Shown here one piece after another: positions 1 through 7,755 of a DNA stretch of 10,927 bases (positions within the stretch are counted from its first letter, which is position 1; each line of letters begins with the position of its first letter). This stretch comes from Actinomycetota bacterium. GTDB taxonomy: Bacteria; Actinomycetota; Coriobacteriia; Anaerosomatales; Anaerosomataceae. The stretch spans positions 1 through 10,927 of the forward strand of contig DSAI01000060.1 in NCBI GenBank assembly GCA_011372845.1, in the 5' to 3' direction. Made by a program: the position numbers and the translations under genes. The notes below the pieces were generated by a model. It saw only the letters and a program-made list of their open reading frames with translations. It ran no database searches and was not told the DNA's origin.

Positions 1-61
1 GCCGGCCGGCGGGCTCGTCATCGAAGCGGTGCATCTCACGGCCGAGCATCTGGAGTTCTAA
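1..61 (+). CDS. 3' end of an unidentified upstream gene (partial)
   Basis: An open frame entering from the left edge (codon phase beginning at base 2) ends at TAA 59-61 and encodes the residues PAGGLVIEAVHLTAEHLEF. The fragment is too short to assign to a family. Its position 30 nt before the cpaB-like gene, on the same strand, suggests it is the preceding member of the pilus operon (possibly a TadE/TadG-type pseudopilin or another Tad accessory), but that is inference from context only. There is no stop codon in this frame before 59, and codon use (G or C mostly at third positions) matches the downstream genes, which supports it being coding. Confidence 0.5.
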   Translation, partial: PAGGLVIEAVHLTAEHLEF

Positions 62-91
62 GCGGGCACACGGATAACGGGGGGAGGCACA

Positions 92-868
92 ATGCGGGCC
101 AAAGCGATCGTGATCGTGATAGCCCTGGTCCTGGCGGGTGTGGCAACGGTGCTCGCGGTGGACTACATCAACAGCGCCCGGAGCGAGGTGGCCGCATCGA
201 GCGAGCCGGTGGAAGTGCTGGTAGCGCAGGAGGACATCCCGCGCGGCCTCTCCGCCGAGGAGCTCGTGGCGGGAGGGATGATCCTCCTCGAGGAGGTGCC
301 CCAGCGGTATGTGGCTGCCGACGCCATCTCAAGCGCACGGGCGATCGAGGGCCAGGTGCTCAACACGCCGCTCTCGAAGGGCGAGCAGGTGACCACGGCT
401 CGCTTCTCCCTGCCGAGTGCAGCCGGTCTCGCCTACTCGGTACCGGGTGATCAGGTCGCGATCGCGATACCGGTCGACGAGGTCCGCGGCATCTCGGGCA
501 TGGTGCGTCCCGGCGACCGTGTCGCGGTGTTCGTGACCATCGAGAACGCGGATGGAGACGACGAAGAGAACGAAGGCGGCAAGGTCACCAGGTTGCTGCT
601 CCCCGAGGCAAGAGTCGTTGCGATGGGCGCTGCTCTCACGGCGGAGACCGCCACACAGGACGCGGAAGGGGACGGAGGAGGCGCGCTGGTCTCGTCGAAC
701 ACGCCGAACGAAGCCCCCTCGGTCATGACGCTCGCCGTCTCTCCGGCCGATGCGGAGAAGCTCATCTTCGGTGAGGAGGTCGGGAGCGTTTGGATCACGC
801 TCTTGCCGGCCACCGCCGAAACGCCTCCCGAGGCGCCCGGCAGGTCGCTTACGACGCTGTTCGAGTAG
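92..868 (+). CDS. cpaB: Flp pilus assembly protein CpaB/RcpC (SAF domain)
   Basis: 258 residues. The protein has an N-terminal membrane anchor (about residues 5-26, rich in I, V, A and L), a short linker, a SAF-type domain (about 40-105, with the VLVAQEDIPRG and KGEQV segments) and an RcpC-like region (about 115-240) that includes AIAIPVDEVRGISGMVRPGD and the following V-rich strand, a hallmark of CpaB/RcpC. In Tad systems this family sits at the cell envelope and supports pilus assembly; in diderms it works with the secretin, so its exact role in a monoderm is less clear. An acidic, glycine-rich insertion (about 151-164) and a second low-complexity stretch (about 186-208) break up the C-terminal region. 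A strong ribosome site (GGGGAGG at 81-87, 4 nt before ATG) fixes the start. The stop is 9 nt before cpaE, consistent with an operon. Confidence 0.9.
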   Translation: MRAKAIVIVIALVLAGVATVLAVDYINSARSEVAASSEPVEVLVAQEDIPRGLSAEELVAGGMILLEEVPQRYVAADAISSARAIEGQVLNTPLSKGEQVTTARFSLPSAAGLAYSVPGDQVAIAIPVDEVRGISGMVRPGDRVAVFVTIENADGDDEENEGGKVTRLLLPEARVVAMGAALTAETATQDAEGDGGGALVSSNTPNEAPSVMTLAVSPADAEKLIFGEEVGSVWITLLPATAETPPEAPGRSLTTLFE

Positions 869-877
869 GGGGCTGCG

Positions 878-2035
878 ATGATGTCGATCCTCGTATGCGA
901 CACGCAGTCCGCCTACGCGCAGACGGTCTCAAAGGCTCTCGTGCAGGTTCAGGACACCCGGGTGACGAGAGCTTCGGGACTGACCGAGGCATGCAAGCAG
1001 GTGCGCGCGGGCGGCGTCGACCTGCTGGTGGTGGGCCCGGGCGTCGACTTCGACGACGCACTCGTCTCGGTGCGAGAGATCAGGGACGAGGGAAGCCGGA
1101 TCGGCGTGGTGCTCGCGCCCTCGGAAGTCACACGAGAGCTGCTTCACGCCGCGCTCCGCGCCGGGGTGGACGACGTCGTACCGTCCGGTGCGCTTCCGGT
1201 TGAGACTACGTCGGTGCTTGAAGAGGCGCTCCGCAGGGCGCGTCGGCGGCTGGGCGCGAGCGATGAGCCCGGGGCGACACCGCAGAAAGGCCACGTCGTC
1301 ACGGTGCTCAGCATGAAGGGCGGCGTGGGGAAGACCGTGGTGGCGTCGAACGTGGCGGTGGCGCTCGCCGACCTCGACAAGTCGGTCGCGCTGGTCGATC
1401 TCGACCTGCAGTTCGGCGATGTGGGTATCATGCTCGGCCTCGAGCCGGTACAGACGATCGTGGGCGCCGTGCAGAGCGGTGACCGCCTCGATGCCGAGAT
1501 GCTCCGCGGCTTCATGGTGGAGCACTCGTCGGGCGTGCACGCGCTTCTGGCGCCCACGCTCCCCGAGGATGCGGAGATCGTGACCGCCAGCAGGATCGAC
1601 CGGATCATCGGGCTGCTCGTGACCATGTTCGACTACGTGATCATCGACACCCCGCCCTCGCTGGACGAGGCGGTGCTGACCGCACTCGACCGTAGCGACC
1701 GCGTGGTGGTTGTGACGATGATGGACGTGGCCTCGGTGAAGAACAGCCGGGTGTCGCTCCAGAAGCTACGGCAGCTCGGATACAACGGCACGCTCGTGGA
1801 CATCATGCTCAACAGGGCCGACAGCAAGGTGTTCCTCAAGGTCGAGGAGGTCGAGCACGCCATCGGCATGCCGATCAAGTACCGGCTGCCATCCGACCTC
1901 CAGGTGCCGCGTTCGGTGAACAAGGGCGTGCCGGTGGTGCTGGACGCGCCGCGCAGCCAGCCGGCGCGTGTGCTGCAGGAGACCGCGAAAGCGATCGTGG
2001 CGGAGCGGGAGGGGGCGCAGGGCGATGTCGCTTAG
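878..2035 (+). CDS. cpaE: Pilus localisation ATPase CpaE/TadZ (pseudo-receiver + MinD/ParA-like ATPase)
   Basis: 385 residues in two domains. Residues about 3-125 look like a response-regulator receiver fold, but the usual phosphoacceptor aspartate at the end of strand 3 is replaced (LLVVGPG, G53 region). It is therefore probably a non-phosphorylated pseudo-receiver, as is typical of TadZ/CpaE. Residues about 138-385 form a MinD/ParA-type ATPase with a deviant Walker A KGGVGKT (147-153, signature lysine K147), a Walker A' strand ending in DLD (174-176) and a Walker B-like IIDTPPS (D257). The family positions the Tad machine, usually at a pole, through ATP-dependent dimerisation. Two adjacent ATG codons (878 and 881) are possible starts; the GGGGG run at 868-872 serves either. 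The 3' end overlaps the next gene by 11 nt. Confidence 0.92.
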   Translation: MMSILVCDTQSAYAQTVSKALVQVQDTRVTRASGLTEACKQVRAGGVDLLVVGPGVDFDDALVSVREIRDEGSRIGVVLAPSEVTRELLHAALRAGVDDVVPSGALPVETTSVLEEALRRARRRLGASDEPGATPQKGHVVTVLSMKGGVGKTVVASNVAVALADLDKSVALVDLDLQFGDVGIMLGLEPVQTIVGAVQSGDRLDAEMLRGFMVEHSSGVHALLAPTLPEDAEIVTASRIDRIIGLLVTMFDYVIIDTPPSLDEAVLTALDRSDRVVVVTMMDVASVKNSRVSLQKLRQLGYNGTLVDIMLNRADSKVFLKVEEVEHAIGMPIKYRLPSDLQVPRSVNKGVPVVLDAPRSQPARVLQETAKAIVAEREGAQGDVA

Positions 2036-3386
2036 ATCGCGGCTCACAGCAAGCGGGATCCAGCAGATCGAGAACGGGAGTCCCGAGTCGACCGACATGA
2101 GCGCTTCGGTGCGCGACGAGATCGAGCGCAACATCCACTACCTGCTCGTGGAGGAGCTCGGTCCGCGTCTCGAGGCCACCACGGAATCCGACGTGGGACT
2201 CCGGCAGCAGATCGAGCGGAAGCTGAACGAGCTCCTGGCCAAGGAGACGGCGCCGCTGTCGGCCGCAGACCGGCGAGAGATCGCCGGGAACGTGCTCGAC
2301 AACATACTCGGCTATGGTCCGATCCAGTCGCTGATCGATGACCCGACCATCACCGAGGTGATGGTGAACAACCCCGACAGCATCTACATCGAGCGTGCGG
2401 GGCGTATACACGAGACGCAGCGCCGGTTCCTCGACGAGCGGCACCTGTTGCGAATCATCGACAAGATCGTGAGCCAGGTGGGCAGACGCATCGATGAGGC
2501 GTCCCCGATGGTGGACGCGCGGCTGCCCGACGGCTCGCGCGTGAACGCGATCATCGCGCCGCTCGCAGTGAACGGACCGATGCTCACGATCCGCAAGTTC
2601 TCACGGGAGCCGTTCACCATCGAGGATCTCATCGGGTTCGGGACGATGAGCGAGAGCCTGGCCGAGTTCCTCGAGGCGTGCGTGCGCGGCCGTCTGAACG
2701 TGCTCATAAGCGGCGGCACCGGCACCGGCAAGACGACGCTCCTGAACGTGGTGTCGCAGTACGTGCCAGGGGACGAGCGGATCATCACGGTGGAGGACGC
2801 CGCCGAGCTCCAGTTGCACCAGGAGCATGTGCTCCGGCTGGAATCGCGTCCGCCCAACATCGAGGGTACCGGGCAGGTCACGATACGCGATCTCGTGCGC
2901 AACACCCTGCGTATGCGTCCCGATCGCATCATCGTGGGCGAGGTGCGCGGCGGGGAAGCGCTCGACATGCTGCAGGCGATGAACACGGGCCACGACGGGT
3001 CGCTCTCCACGGTCCACGCCAACTCCCCGCGCGACGCGCTCTCACGCATCGAGACGATGGTGCTCATGGCGGGCTACGACCTGCCTGTACGTGCCATCCG
3101 CGAGCAGGCGGCCTCCGCGTTCGACCTACTCGTACACCTCGCGCGACTCCGCGACGGCAGTCGCCGCGTGGTCAAGGTCGCCGAGGTGGAGGGCATGGAG
3201 GGCGACACGATCGTGCTGCAGGACATCTTCTACTTCGACTACTCGATGGGGGTTGATGAAGCGGGCAAGCACCTCGGCCACCTGAAGTCCACGGGCCTAC
3301 GGCCCAAGTTCACCCGCAGGCTCGAAGACATGGGTATCGCGCTCCCCGCGAACCTCTTCGAGTACCAGGCGCCGGCGAGGCGATAG
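2025..3386 (+). CDS. tadA: Tad/Flp pilus secretion ATPase CpaF/TadA
   Basis: 453 residues, type II/IV secretion-system hexameric ATPase that powers Flp pilin assembly at the inner face of the membrane. An N-terminal helical region (about 20-110, with ILGYGPIQSLIDDPTITEVMVN) leads to the ATPase core: Walker A GGTGTGKT (230-237, K236), an Asp box around EDAAELQL, Walker B RIIVGEVRGGE (E306) and a His box TGHDGSLSTVHANS (H323, H331). All key residues are present. I chose ATG 2025 because GGAGGGGG at 2008-2015 lies 9 nt upstream. The frame is open further upstream (ATG at 1968), but the extra residues are an Arg/Cys-rich shadow of cpaE coding sequence. The 11-nt overlap with cpaE suggests translational coupling, and only 2 nt separate it from the next gene. 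Confidence 0.95.
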   Translation: MSLRSRLTASGIQQIENGSPESTDMSASVRDEIERNIHYLLVEELGPRLEATTESDVGLRQQIERKLNELLAKETAPLSAADRREIAGNVLDNILGYGPIQSLIDDPTITEVMVNNPDSIYIERAGRIHETQRRFLDERHLLRIIDKIVSQVGRRIDEASPMVDARLPDGSRVNAIIAPLAVNGPMLTIRKFSREPFTIEDLIGFGTMSESLAEFLEACVRGRLNVLISGGTGTGKTTLLNVVSQYVPGDERIITVEDAAELQLHQEHVLRLESRPPNIEGTGQVTIRDLVRNTLRMRPDRIIVGEVRGGEALDMLQAMNTGHDGSLSTVHANSPRDALSRIETMVLMAGYDLPVRAIREQAASAFDLLVHLARLRDGSRRVVKVAEVEGMEGDTIVLQDIFYFDYSMGVDEAGKHLGHLKSTGLRPKFTRRLEDMGIALPANLFEYQAPARR

Positions 3387-3388
3387 CG

Positions 3389-5290
3389 GTGCGTCGGCGG
3401 ATCGCATCCATCGCGCTCGTGGCGGCTCTGGTGTGCAGCGCGGGCGTTGCGGTCGCGCAAGGCGACAGCCTCGTCGTGCGCCAGGTGAGCGTGGCGGAGT
3501 TCCCCCGCGTGTGGATGCAGGTGGACGTGCCTGCGGGCGACGGCGCCGACGCCGGCGACTTCCGCATCCTTGAGAACGGGCATGAAGCCGAGATCCTCTC
3601 GGCCGAGGCGGTCGAGGCTGACCCGATGGACGTCTTCCTGGTGGTCGACACGAGCGGCTCGATGCGCGGCGCCTCGCTCGATGCGGCCAAGTCGGCCGCG
3701 CTCGCGTTCGTGGAGGAGCTGCAGAACGGTTCCCGCGTGGCGGTGCTGGCCTTCTCCGAGACGGCGCGGGTGGTGGCGCCGATCGGAGGCGTGGACGCCG
3801 CAGCGGTGGGCACGGGCGTGGACGCGCTCGAAGCGCGCGGTGAGACCGCCCTCTACGACGCGCTGCGCCTCACGGCCGATGAGGCCGCGCTTGCCGGCGT
3901 GGAGCGGCCCATCGCGGTGGTGCTGTCCGACGGCGGTGACACCGTGAGCAGGACCACGCTGGACGACGCGGTCAAGGCGCTCCGATCTGCGGGCGTACCC
4001 GTGCTGGTAGTGGCGCTCCCGTCTGCCGAGGCCGACGCCGGGGTGCTCGAGACGATCGCGGCGCAGACCGGTGGGCGCTTCGTGGGGGTTGCGGAAGCCG
4101 ACGCGCTCACGGAGGTGTACCAGGACCTGGCGCGCGGGCTGCAGACCACGTGGGACGTGACGTTCGTGAGCCGCAGGCCATCCACGAAGGACATCGACGT
4201 GCAGATCACCTTCGAGGAGGGCGAGCGCAGCCTCACAGGCTCCACGCTCGTGCCCAATCCGCTGTTCGAGGCCTCGTCCGAGCGGGAGCCGCGCACGCTG
4301 GATCCCGTGCCGCCAGCGAGCATCGTCACGTTGGCGGGAGCGGGAGCCCTCGTGTTCGTGTCGGTGTTCGCGCTCGTAGCGGGGGTGGCGCTCGTGCTCG
4401 TGCGGCCCAGGAGCGCTCTCGACCATATCAGGTACTACGACCAGATGCGGGAGGGCGCCGAGGGCGGTGACGTGGCCGAGCAGTACTCGAGCCGTGTGAC
4501 GTCCTCGGTCATGGAAGCGGTGGACTACGTTGCCGGTAAGCGCGGCATCAACACGTTCGTGTACGAGCAGCTCGACCGGGCGGGCTGGCCGCTGCGGCCT
4601 ACCGAGTACATCGTGATGCACCTGGCCATCGTGATCGTCGCCGGCGTGTTGGCGATGTGGGTGAGCGGCAGCGTGCTGGCGGGCATCCTCGTGGTGGTGG
4701 CAGCCGTGATCGTGCCGCTGATCGTGGTGGATGCGCGCATCAGGAGTCGCCACGCCGCGTTCGAGGCGCAGTTGCCCGACGTGCTGAATCTCATCGCAGG
4801 TGCGCTCCGGACAGGATGGGGTCTTCAGCAGTCCATCGCCCTCGTGGTCGAGCAGATGAGCCCTCCCGTCTCCTCCGAGTTCGCCCGCGCGCAGACCGAG
4901 GTGCGTCTCGGCAGGTCGGTGGAAGAGGCGCTGGAGACAGTGGCGCGGCGTACGCAGAGCGAGGACCTCTCATGGGCCGTCACCGCCATCGGCATACAGC
5001 GCGACGTTGGCGGCAATCTCGCCGAGGTCCTCGACGTGGTGGCCGCCACCATCCGTGACCGCGGTGCGCTGAAGCGGCAGATCTCGGGTCTCACGGCCGA
5101 GGGGCGGCTCTCGGCCTGGATCCTGCTCGTGCTGCCGTTCGTGCTTGTGTTCACGCTGTCCGTGTTGAATCCCGCGTACATGCTCGGGCTGTTCACCACC
5201 GTGCCCGGCCTGGTCATGATCGCGATCGGGTCCACGTTGCTCGTCGTCGGAGCCGTGTGGCTTCGCAACATCGTGACGATCGAGGTGTGA
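3389..5290 (+). CDS. tadB: von Willebrand A domain-TadB fusion (Tad pilus membrane platform protein)
   Basis: 633 residues, about twice the usual TadB length. Residues 1-24 form a signal peptide (RRR, hydrophobic core, AVA-Q cleavage motif). Next comes a von Willebrand A domain (about 80-250) with a complete MIDAS metal site: DTSGS (D87, S89, S91), T153 in GETALYD and D181 in LSDGGD. A membrane segment (about 312-340) follows, then a cytoplasmic stretch, a pair of membrane segments (about 408-450), a T2SSF/TadB domain (about 458-575, starting FEAQLPDVLNLIAGALR) and two C-terminal membrane segments (about 576-628). The layout places the VWA domain outside the membrane and the T2SSF domain inside, where TadB pairs with TadC and TadA. 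Start is GTG 3389, with GAGG at 3377-3380 eight nt upstream and only 2 nt after tadA. I infer that the VWA part supplies an adhesion or pilin-handling role that TadG provides elsewhere; this is unproven. Confidence 0.92.
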   Translation: MRRRIASIALVAALVCSAGVAVAQGDSLVVRQVSVAEFPRVWMQVDVPAGDGADAGDFRILENGHEAEILSAEAVEADPMDVFLVVDTSGSMRGASLDAAKSAALAFVEELQNGSRVAVLAFSETARVVAPIGGVDAAAVGTGVDALEARGETALYDALRLTADEAALAGVERPIAVVLSDGGDTVSRTTLDDAVKALRSAGVPVLVVALPSAEADAGVLETIAAQTGGRFVGVAEADALTEVYQDLARGLQTTWDVTFVSRRPSTKDIDVQITFEEGERSLTGSTLVPNPLFEASSEREPRTLDPVPPASIVTLAGAGALVFVSVFALVAGVALVLVRPRSALDHIRYYDQMREGAEGGDVAEQYSSRVTSSVMEAVDYVAGKRGINTFVYEQLDRAGWPLRPTEYIVMHLAIVIVAGVLAMWVSGSVLAGILVVVAAVIVPLIVVDARIRSRHAAFEAQLPDVLNLIAGALRTGWGLQQSIALVVEQMSPPVSSEFARAQTEVRLGRSVEEALETVARRTQSEDLSWAVTAIGIQRDVGGNLAEVLDVVAATIRDRGALKRQISGLTAEGRLSAWILLVLPFVLVFTLSVLNPAYMLGLFTTVPGLVMIAIGSTLLVVGAVWLRNIVTIEV

Positions 5291-5291
5291 T

Positions 5292-6209
5292 ATGGAGTAC
5301 GCGGTCGCGCTGCTGTTGTTCCTCTCGATCGGCCTGATCGTCTGGGTCGTGCTGTCCACGTTCTTCTCCGAGGAGCGATCGGTCAGCAAGCGATTGGCCG
5401 GGCTCACCGCCTACGAGACGGTCGAGGCCGGTGTGGCTCACCCGCAGTTGCGACCGTTCGCCGACCGCGTGCTGTCGCCCGGATGGTCACGTGTGCGAGA
5501 CGGTGTCGCGGCGGCGGCGCCAAAGGGTGTGAGCGACCGCATCCGCACCCAGTTGACGCTCGCGGGTAACCCCGGCGGCATGGACGTCGGTCGGTTCCTC
5601 GGTCTCAAGGCCCTCTCCGCCGTCTTCGTGACCGGACTCGTGCTGGCACTGGCGGTGCTCTCACGCGCCTCGGCGTTCGCGTGGCTCGTGGGCATCGTCG
5701 TATGCGTGGCGTCGTACTGGCTTCCGGATGCGTGGCTCTCTGCCGCGGTGTCACGGCGACAGCGGCAGATCAGGGTCGAGCTGCCCGACATGCTCGACAT
5801 GCTGACGATCAGCGTGGAGGCCGGACTCGGGTTCGATCAGGCGATCGCCAAGATCGTGCGGATGTCGCACGGGCCGCTGGCGCACGAGTTCGCGCGCATG
5901 CTCCAGGAGATCCAGGCCGGTTCTTCGCGTGGAGACGCGCTGAAGCGTCTGACGGCGCGCACCGACGTGTCCGAGCTCAACACCTTCGCCACCGCGGTGG
6001 TGCAGGCCGAGCAGCTCGGCATACCGATCGCCAACGTCTTGCGCGTGCAGTCGAAGGAGATGCGCCTGACACGCCGGCAGAGGGCCGAGGAGCAGGCGCA
6101 GAAGACGCCGGTGAAGATCGTGTTCCCGCTGGTGCTGTGCATCCTCCCCGCCACGCTCATCGTGATCCTTGGCCCGGCCGTGGTCTCCATCGCGAAGGCG
6201 CTCTTCTAG
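5292..6209 (+). CDS. tadC: Tad pilus membrane platform protein TadC
   Basis: 305 residues, T2SSF-family inner-membrane platform protein that partners TadB. The protein has an N-terminal membrane segment (about 3-25), a soluble stretch, a paired membrane region (about 105-150), a T2SSF domain (about 160-270, with LPDMLDMLTISVEAGLGFDQAI, the classic TadB/TadC motif) and a C-terminal hydrophobic hairpin (about 275-303). Length and topology are ordinary for TadC. Its ATG lies 1 nt after the TGA of the VWA-TadB gene, so translation is probably coupled. No strong separate ribosome site is evident (GAGG at 5282-5285 is the nearest). It is the last recognisable Tad gene in the window, and a 111-nt non-coding spacer follows. 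Confidence 0.93.
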   Translation: MEYAVALLLFLSIGLIVWVVLSTFFSEERSVSKRLAGLTAYETVEAGVAHPQLRPFADRVLSPGWSRVRDGVAAAAPKGVSDRIRTQLTLAGNPGGMDVGRFLGLKALSAVFVTGLVLALAVLSRASAFAWLVGIVVCVASYWLPDAWLSAAVSRRQRQIRVELPDMLDMLTISVEAGLGFDQAIAKIVRMSHGPLAHEFARMLQEIQAGSSRGDALKRLTARTDVSELNTFATAVVQAEQLGIPIANVLRVQSKEMRLTRRQRAEEQAQKTPVKIVFPLVLCILPATLIVILGPAVVSIAKALF

Positions 6210-6235
6210 GGATGCGCATACGCAGGCTCGCGACG

Positions 6236-6265
6236 GCGCGCGAGATAGGCAGCCTTTCGCCGCGC
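6236..6265 (+). terminator. Possible terminator hairpin after the Tad operon
   Basis: GCGCGCGA (6236-6243) can pair with TCGCCGCGC (6257-6265) to give 8 base pairs with a single bulged C (6261) and a 13-nt loop. An overlapping alternative pairs CTCGCG 6227-6232 with CGCGAG 6239-6244 around a 6-nt loop. Either lies 17-27 nt after the tadC stop. There is no T-run behind it, so it is not a canonical intrinsic terminator. It may assist Rho-dependent ending or simply reflect high G+C. Confidence 0.3.
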
Positions 6266-6284
6266 TTGTCAGATGGTGGATACT
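6256..6284 (+). promoter_or_regulatory. Weak candidate promoter for the folE operon
   Basis: GATACT at 6279-6284 matches 4 of 6 bases of a TATAAT -10 box. A poor -35 candidate, TTCGCC (6256-6261), sits 17 nt upstream and matches only 3 of 6 bases. The spacing to the preferred folE start (6321) would give a leader of about 30 nt. The location between two functional blocks makes a promoter plausible, but the sequence evidence alone is weak. Confidence 0.25.
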
Positions 6285-6311
6285 AGTGGTTCCGACACCC
6301 CCGACCACTCT

Positions 6312-6315
6312 GGAG
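6312..6315 (+). promoter_or_regulatory. Ribosome binding site deciding the folE start
   Basis: GGAG at 6312-6315 lies 5 nt before ATG 6321. The in-frame upstream ATG at 6273 has no comparable site and would add 16 residues with no resemblance to the family. This favours 6321 as the real start. Confidence 0.65.
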
Positions 6316-6320
6316 CCCCG

Positions 6321-6887
6321 ATGGACCGCACCCGTATCGAGCAAGGCGTCCGACTCATCCTCGAAGGCATCGGCGAGGACACGGCGCGTGAAGGGCTTCT
6401 CGACACCCCGCGCCGCGTGGCGAACATGTACGAGGAGATCTTCTCAGGGCTCGAGCAGGATCCGGCGGAGCACTTCACGGTGACGTTCAACGAGGGTCAC
6501 CAGGAGATGGTGCTCATCAGGGACATCCCGCTGTACTCGGTGTGCGAGCATCACCTGGTGCCGTTCCTCGGCAAGGCGCACGTGGCGTACATCCCGGGCA
6601 AGCACGGACGCATCTGCGGGCTCTCCAAGATCGCGCGCGTGGTGGACGTCTTCGCCAAGCGCCCGCAGGTGCAGGAGCGGCTCACCTCCCAGATCGCGGA
6701 CACGCTCCTCGACCAGCTCGACCCCACCGGCGTGCTCGTGGTGATCGAGGCCGAGCACCTGTGCATGTCGATGCGGGGCGTGCGCAAGCCGGGCACGGTG
6801 ACCACCACCTCGGCTGTGCGCGGGATCTTCGAGCGCAACGCCGCAACGAGGGCCGAGGCGATGAGCCTCATCAAGGGCGCGAGGTAG
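6321..6887 (+). CDS. folE: GTP cyclohydrolase I (FolE)
   Basis: 188 residues from ATG 6321. FolE converts GTP to 7,8-dihydroneopterin triphosphate plus formate, the first step of folate synthesis, as a cytosolic homodecamer with one zinc per subunit. The N-terminus [20 protein letters not shown] and the [19 protein letters not shown] block are typical. The zinc ligands are all present: C75 and H78 within CEHHLVPF (also H77), and C148 in [12 protein letters not shown]. The [14 protein letters not shown] and [10 protein letters not shown] segments that follow are conserved in type IA enzymes. The length fits the short bacterial form. It is the first gene of folE-folP-folK; folP begins 4 nt after its stop, indicating an operon. 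An upstream in-frame ATG at 6273 was set aside for lack of a ribosome site. Confidence 0.96.
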   Translation: MDRTRIEQGVRLILEGIGEDTAREGLLDTPRRVANMYEEIFSGLEQDPAEHFTVTFNEGHQEMVLIRDIPLYSVCEHHLVPFLGKAHVAYIPGKHGRICGLSKIARVVDVFAKRPQVQERLTSQIADTLLDQLDPTGVLVVIEAEHLCMSMRGVRKPGTVTTTSAVRGIFERNAATRAEAMSLIKGAR

Positions 6888-6891
6888 GCCG

Positions 6892-7755
6892 ATGAGCGTT
6901 CCCGGTGCGCGCGTCTGGTGGTGCGGGCGTTTCCCGCTCGTCCTCGACCGCTGTCTGATGATGGGCATCCTCAACGTCACCCCCGACTCCTTCTCCGATG
7001 GCGGTGAGCATGCCGACGCGGTCGCGGCGCTCCGGCACGGCACAGGGCTGGCGCTCGAGGGCGCCGACATCGTGGACGTGGGCGGCGAGTCGACGCGTCC
7101 GGGTTCGGACCCGGTGAGCGTGGTCGACGAGCTGGCGCGCACGGTGCCGGTGGTGGAGGCGCTTGCGCACGGCCTCGACGTCCCGCTCTCGGTGGACACC
7201 CGCCGGGCCGAGGTGGCCAAGGCGTGCGTTGCCGCGGGGGCGAGCATCGTGAACGACGTCTCGGGCTTCCGGGACCCCGCGATGGTGGCCGTGGCCGCCG
7301 CATGCGATGCGGGACTCGTGGTGATGCATATGCTCGGCGAGCCCAAGACGATGCAGGTCGAGCCCCGCTACGACGACGTGGTGGCCGAGGTGCGTGAGTA
7401 CCTGGGCGTCCAGGCGCGGATGCTCGAGGAGGCCGGCGTGGCGCCCGGGCGCATCGCGGTGGACCCCGGGCTGGGATTCGGGAAGACCACAGCGCACAAC
7501 CTCGAGCTGCTGCGGCGCCTGGACGAGATCGCCTCACTCGGCTATCCGGTGCTCATCGGCGCGTCGCGCAAGCGGTTCATCGGTGAGGTCACCGGGGTGG
7601 CGACGCCGTCCGAGCGGGTGCATGGGAGCACGGCGGTGGCACTGTGGTCGGCCAGCCATGGCGCCGACGTGGTACGCGTGCACGACGTCTCCGCCACCGC
7701 CGAGTCGCTTGCGATGCTCGGAGCGATCACGGGCGTCGAGGGGGGTCGGCGATGA
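6892..7755 (+). CDS. folP: Dihydropteroate synthase (FolP)
   Basis: 287 residues, TIM-barrel enzyme joining 6-hydroxymethyl-7,8-dihydropterin diphosphate to p-aminobenzoate to make dihydropteroate; it is the sulfonamide target. The family signatures occur in order: MGILNVTPDSFSDGG (24-38), DVGGESTRPGSDPV (62-75), SVDTRRAEV (100-108), IVNDVSGF (119-126), VVMHMLG (143-149), DPGLGFGKT (191-199), GASRKRFIG (223-231) and the terminal RVHDV (262-266). No key residue appears missing. The start at ATG 6892 has GAGG (6881-6884) 7 nt upstream. The N-terminal 20 residues, with WWCGRFPL, are slightly longer than minimal DHPS but resemble forms common in related bacteria. The TGA stop overlaps the folK start (ATGA, 7752-7755), indicating translational coupling. 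Confidence 0.97.
   Translation: MSVPGARVWWCGRFPLVLDRCLMMGILNVTPDSFSDGGEHADAVAALRHGTGLALEGADIVDVGGESTRPGSDPVSVVDELARTVPVVEALAHGLDVPLSVDTRRAEVAKACVAAGASIVNDVSGFRDPAMVAVAAACDAGLVVMHMLGEPKTMQVEPRYDDVVAEVREYLGVQARMLEEAGVAPGRIAVDPGLGFGKTTAHNLELLRRLDEIASLGYPVLIGASRKRFIGEVTGVATPSERVHGSTAVALWSASHGADVVRVHDVSATAESLAMLGAITGVEGGRR

Noticed and set aside
1968..2024. Upstream in-frame extension of tadA starting at ATG 1968
   Set aside because: The extra 19 residues are an Arg/Cys-rich out-of-frame reading of cpaE, and a better ribosome site serves ATG 2025.
3239..4753. Long open frame on the - strand (about 504 codons) opposite the VWA-TadB gene
   Set aside because: It is His/Arg-rich low-complexity sequence lying antisense to a gene with full domain evidence. 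Long antisense frames are expected in G+C-rich coding DNA with strong third-position bias.
6273..6320. Upstream in-frame ATG for folE at 6273
   Set aside because: No ribosome site precedes it, the added 16 residues do not match FolE N-termini, and it overlaps the candidate -10 box.
6169..6483. Small + strand frame spanning the tadC end and folE start
   Set aside because: Arg/Ser-rich shadow of the two real genes, with no motif or ribosome site.
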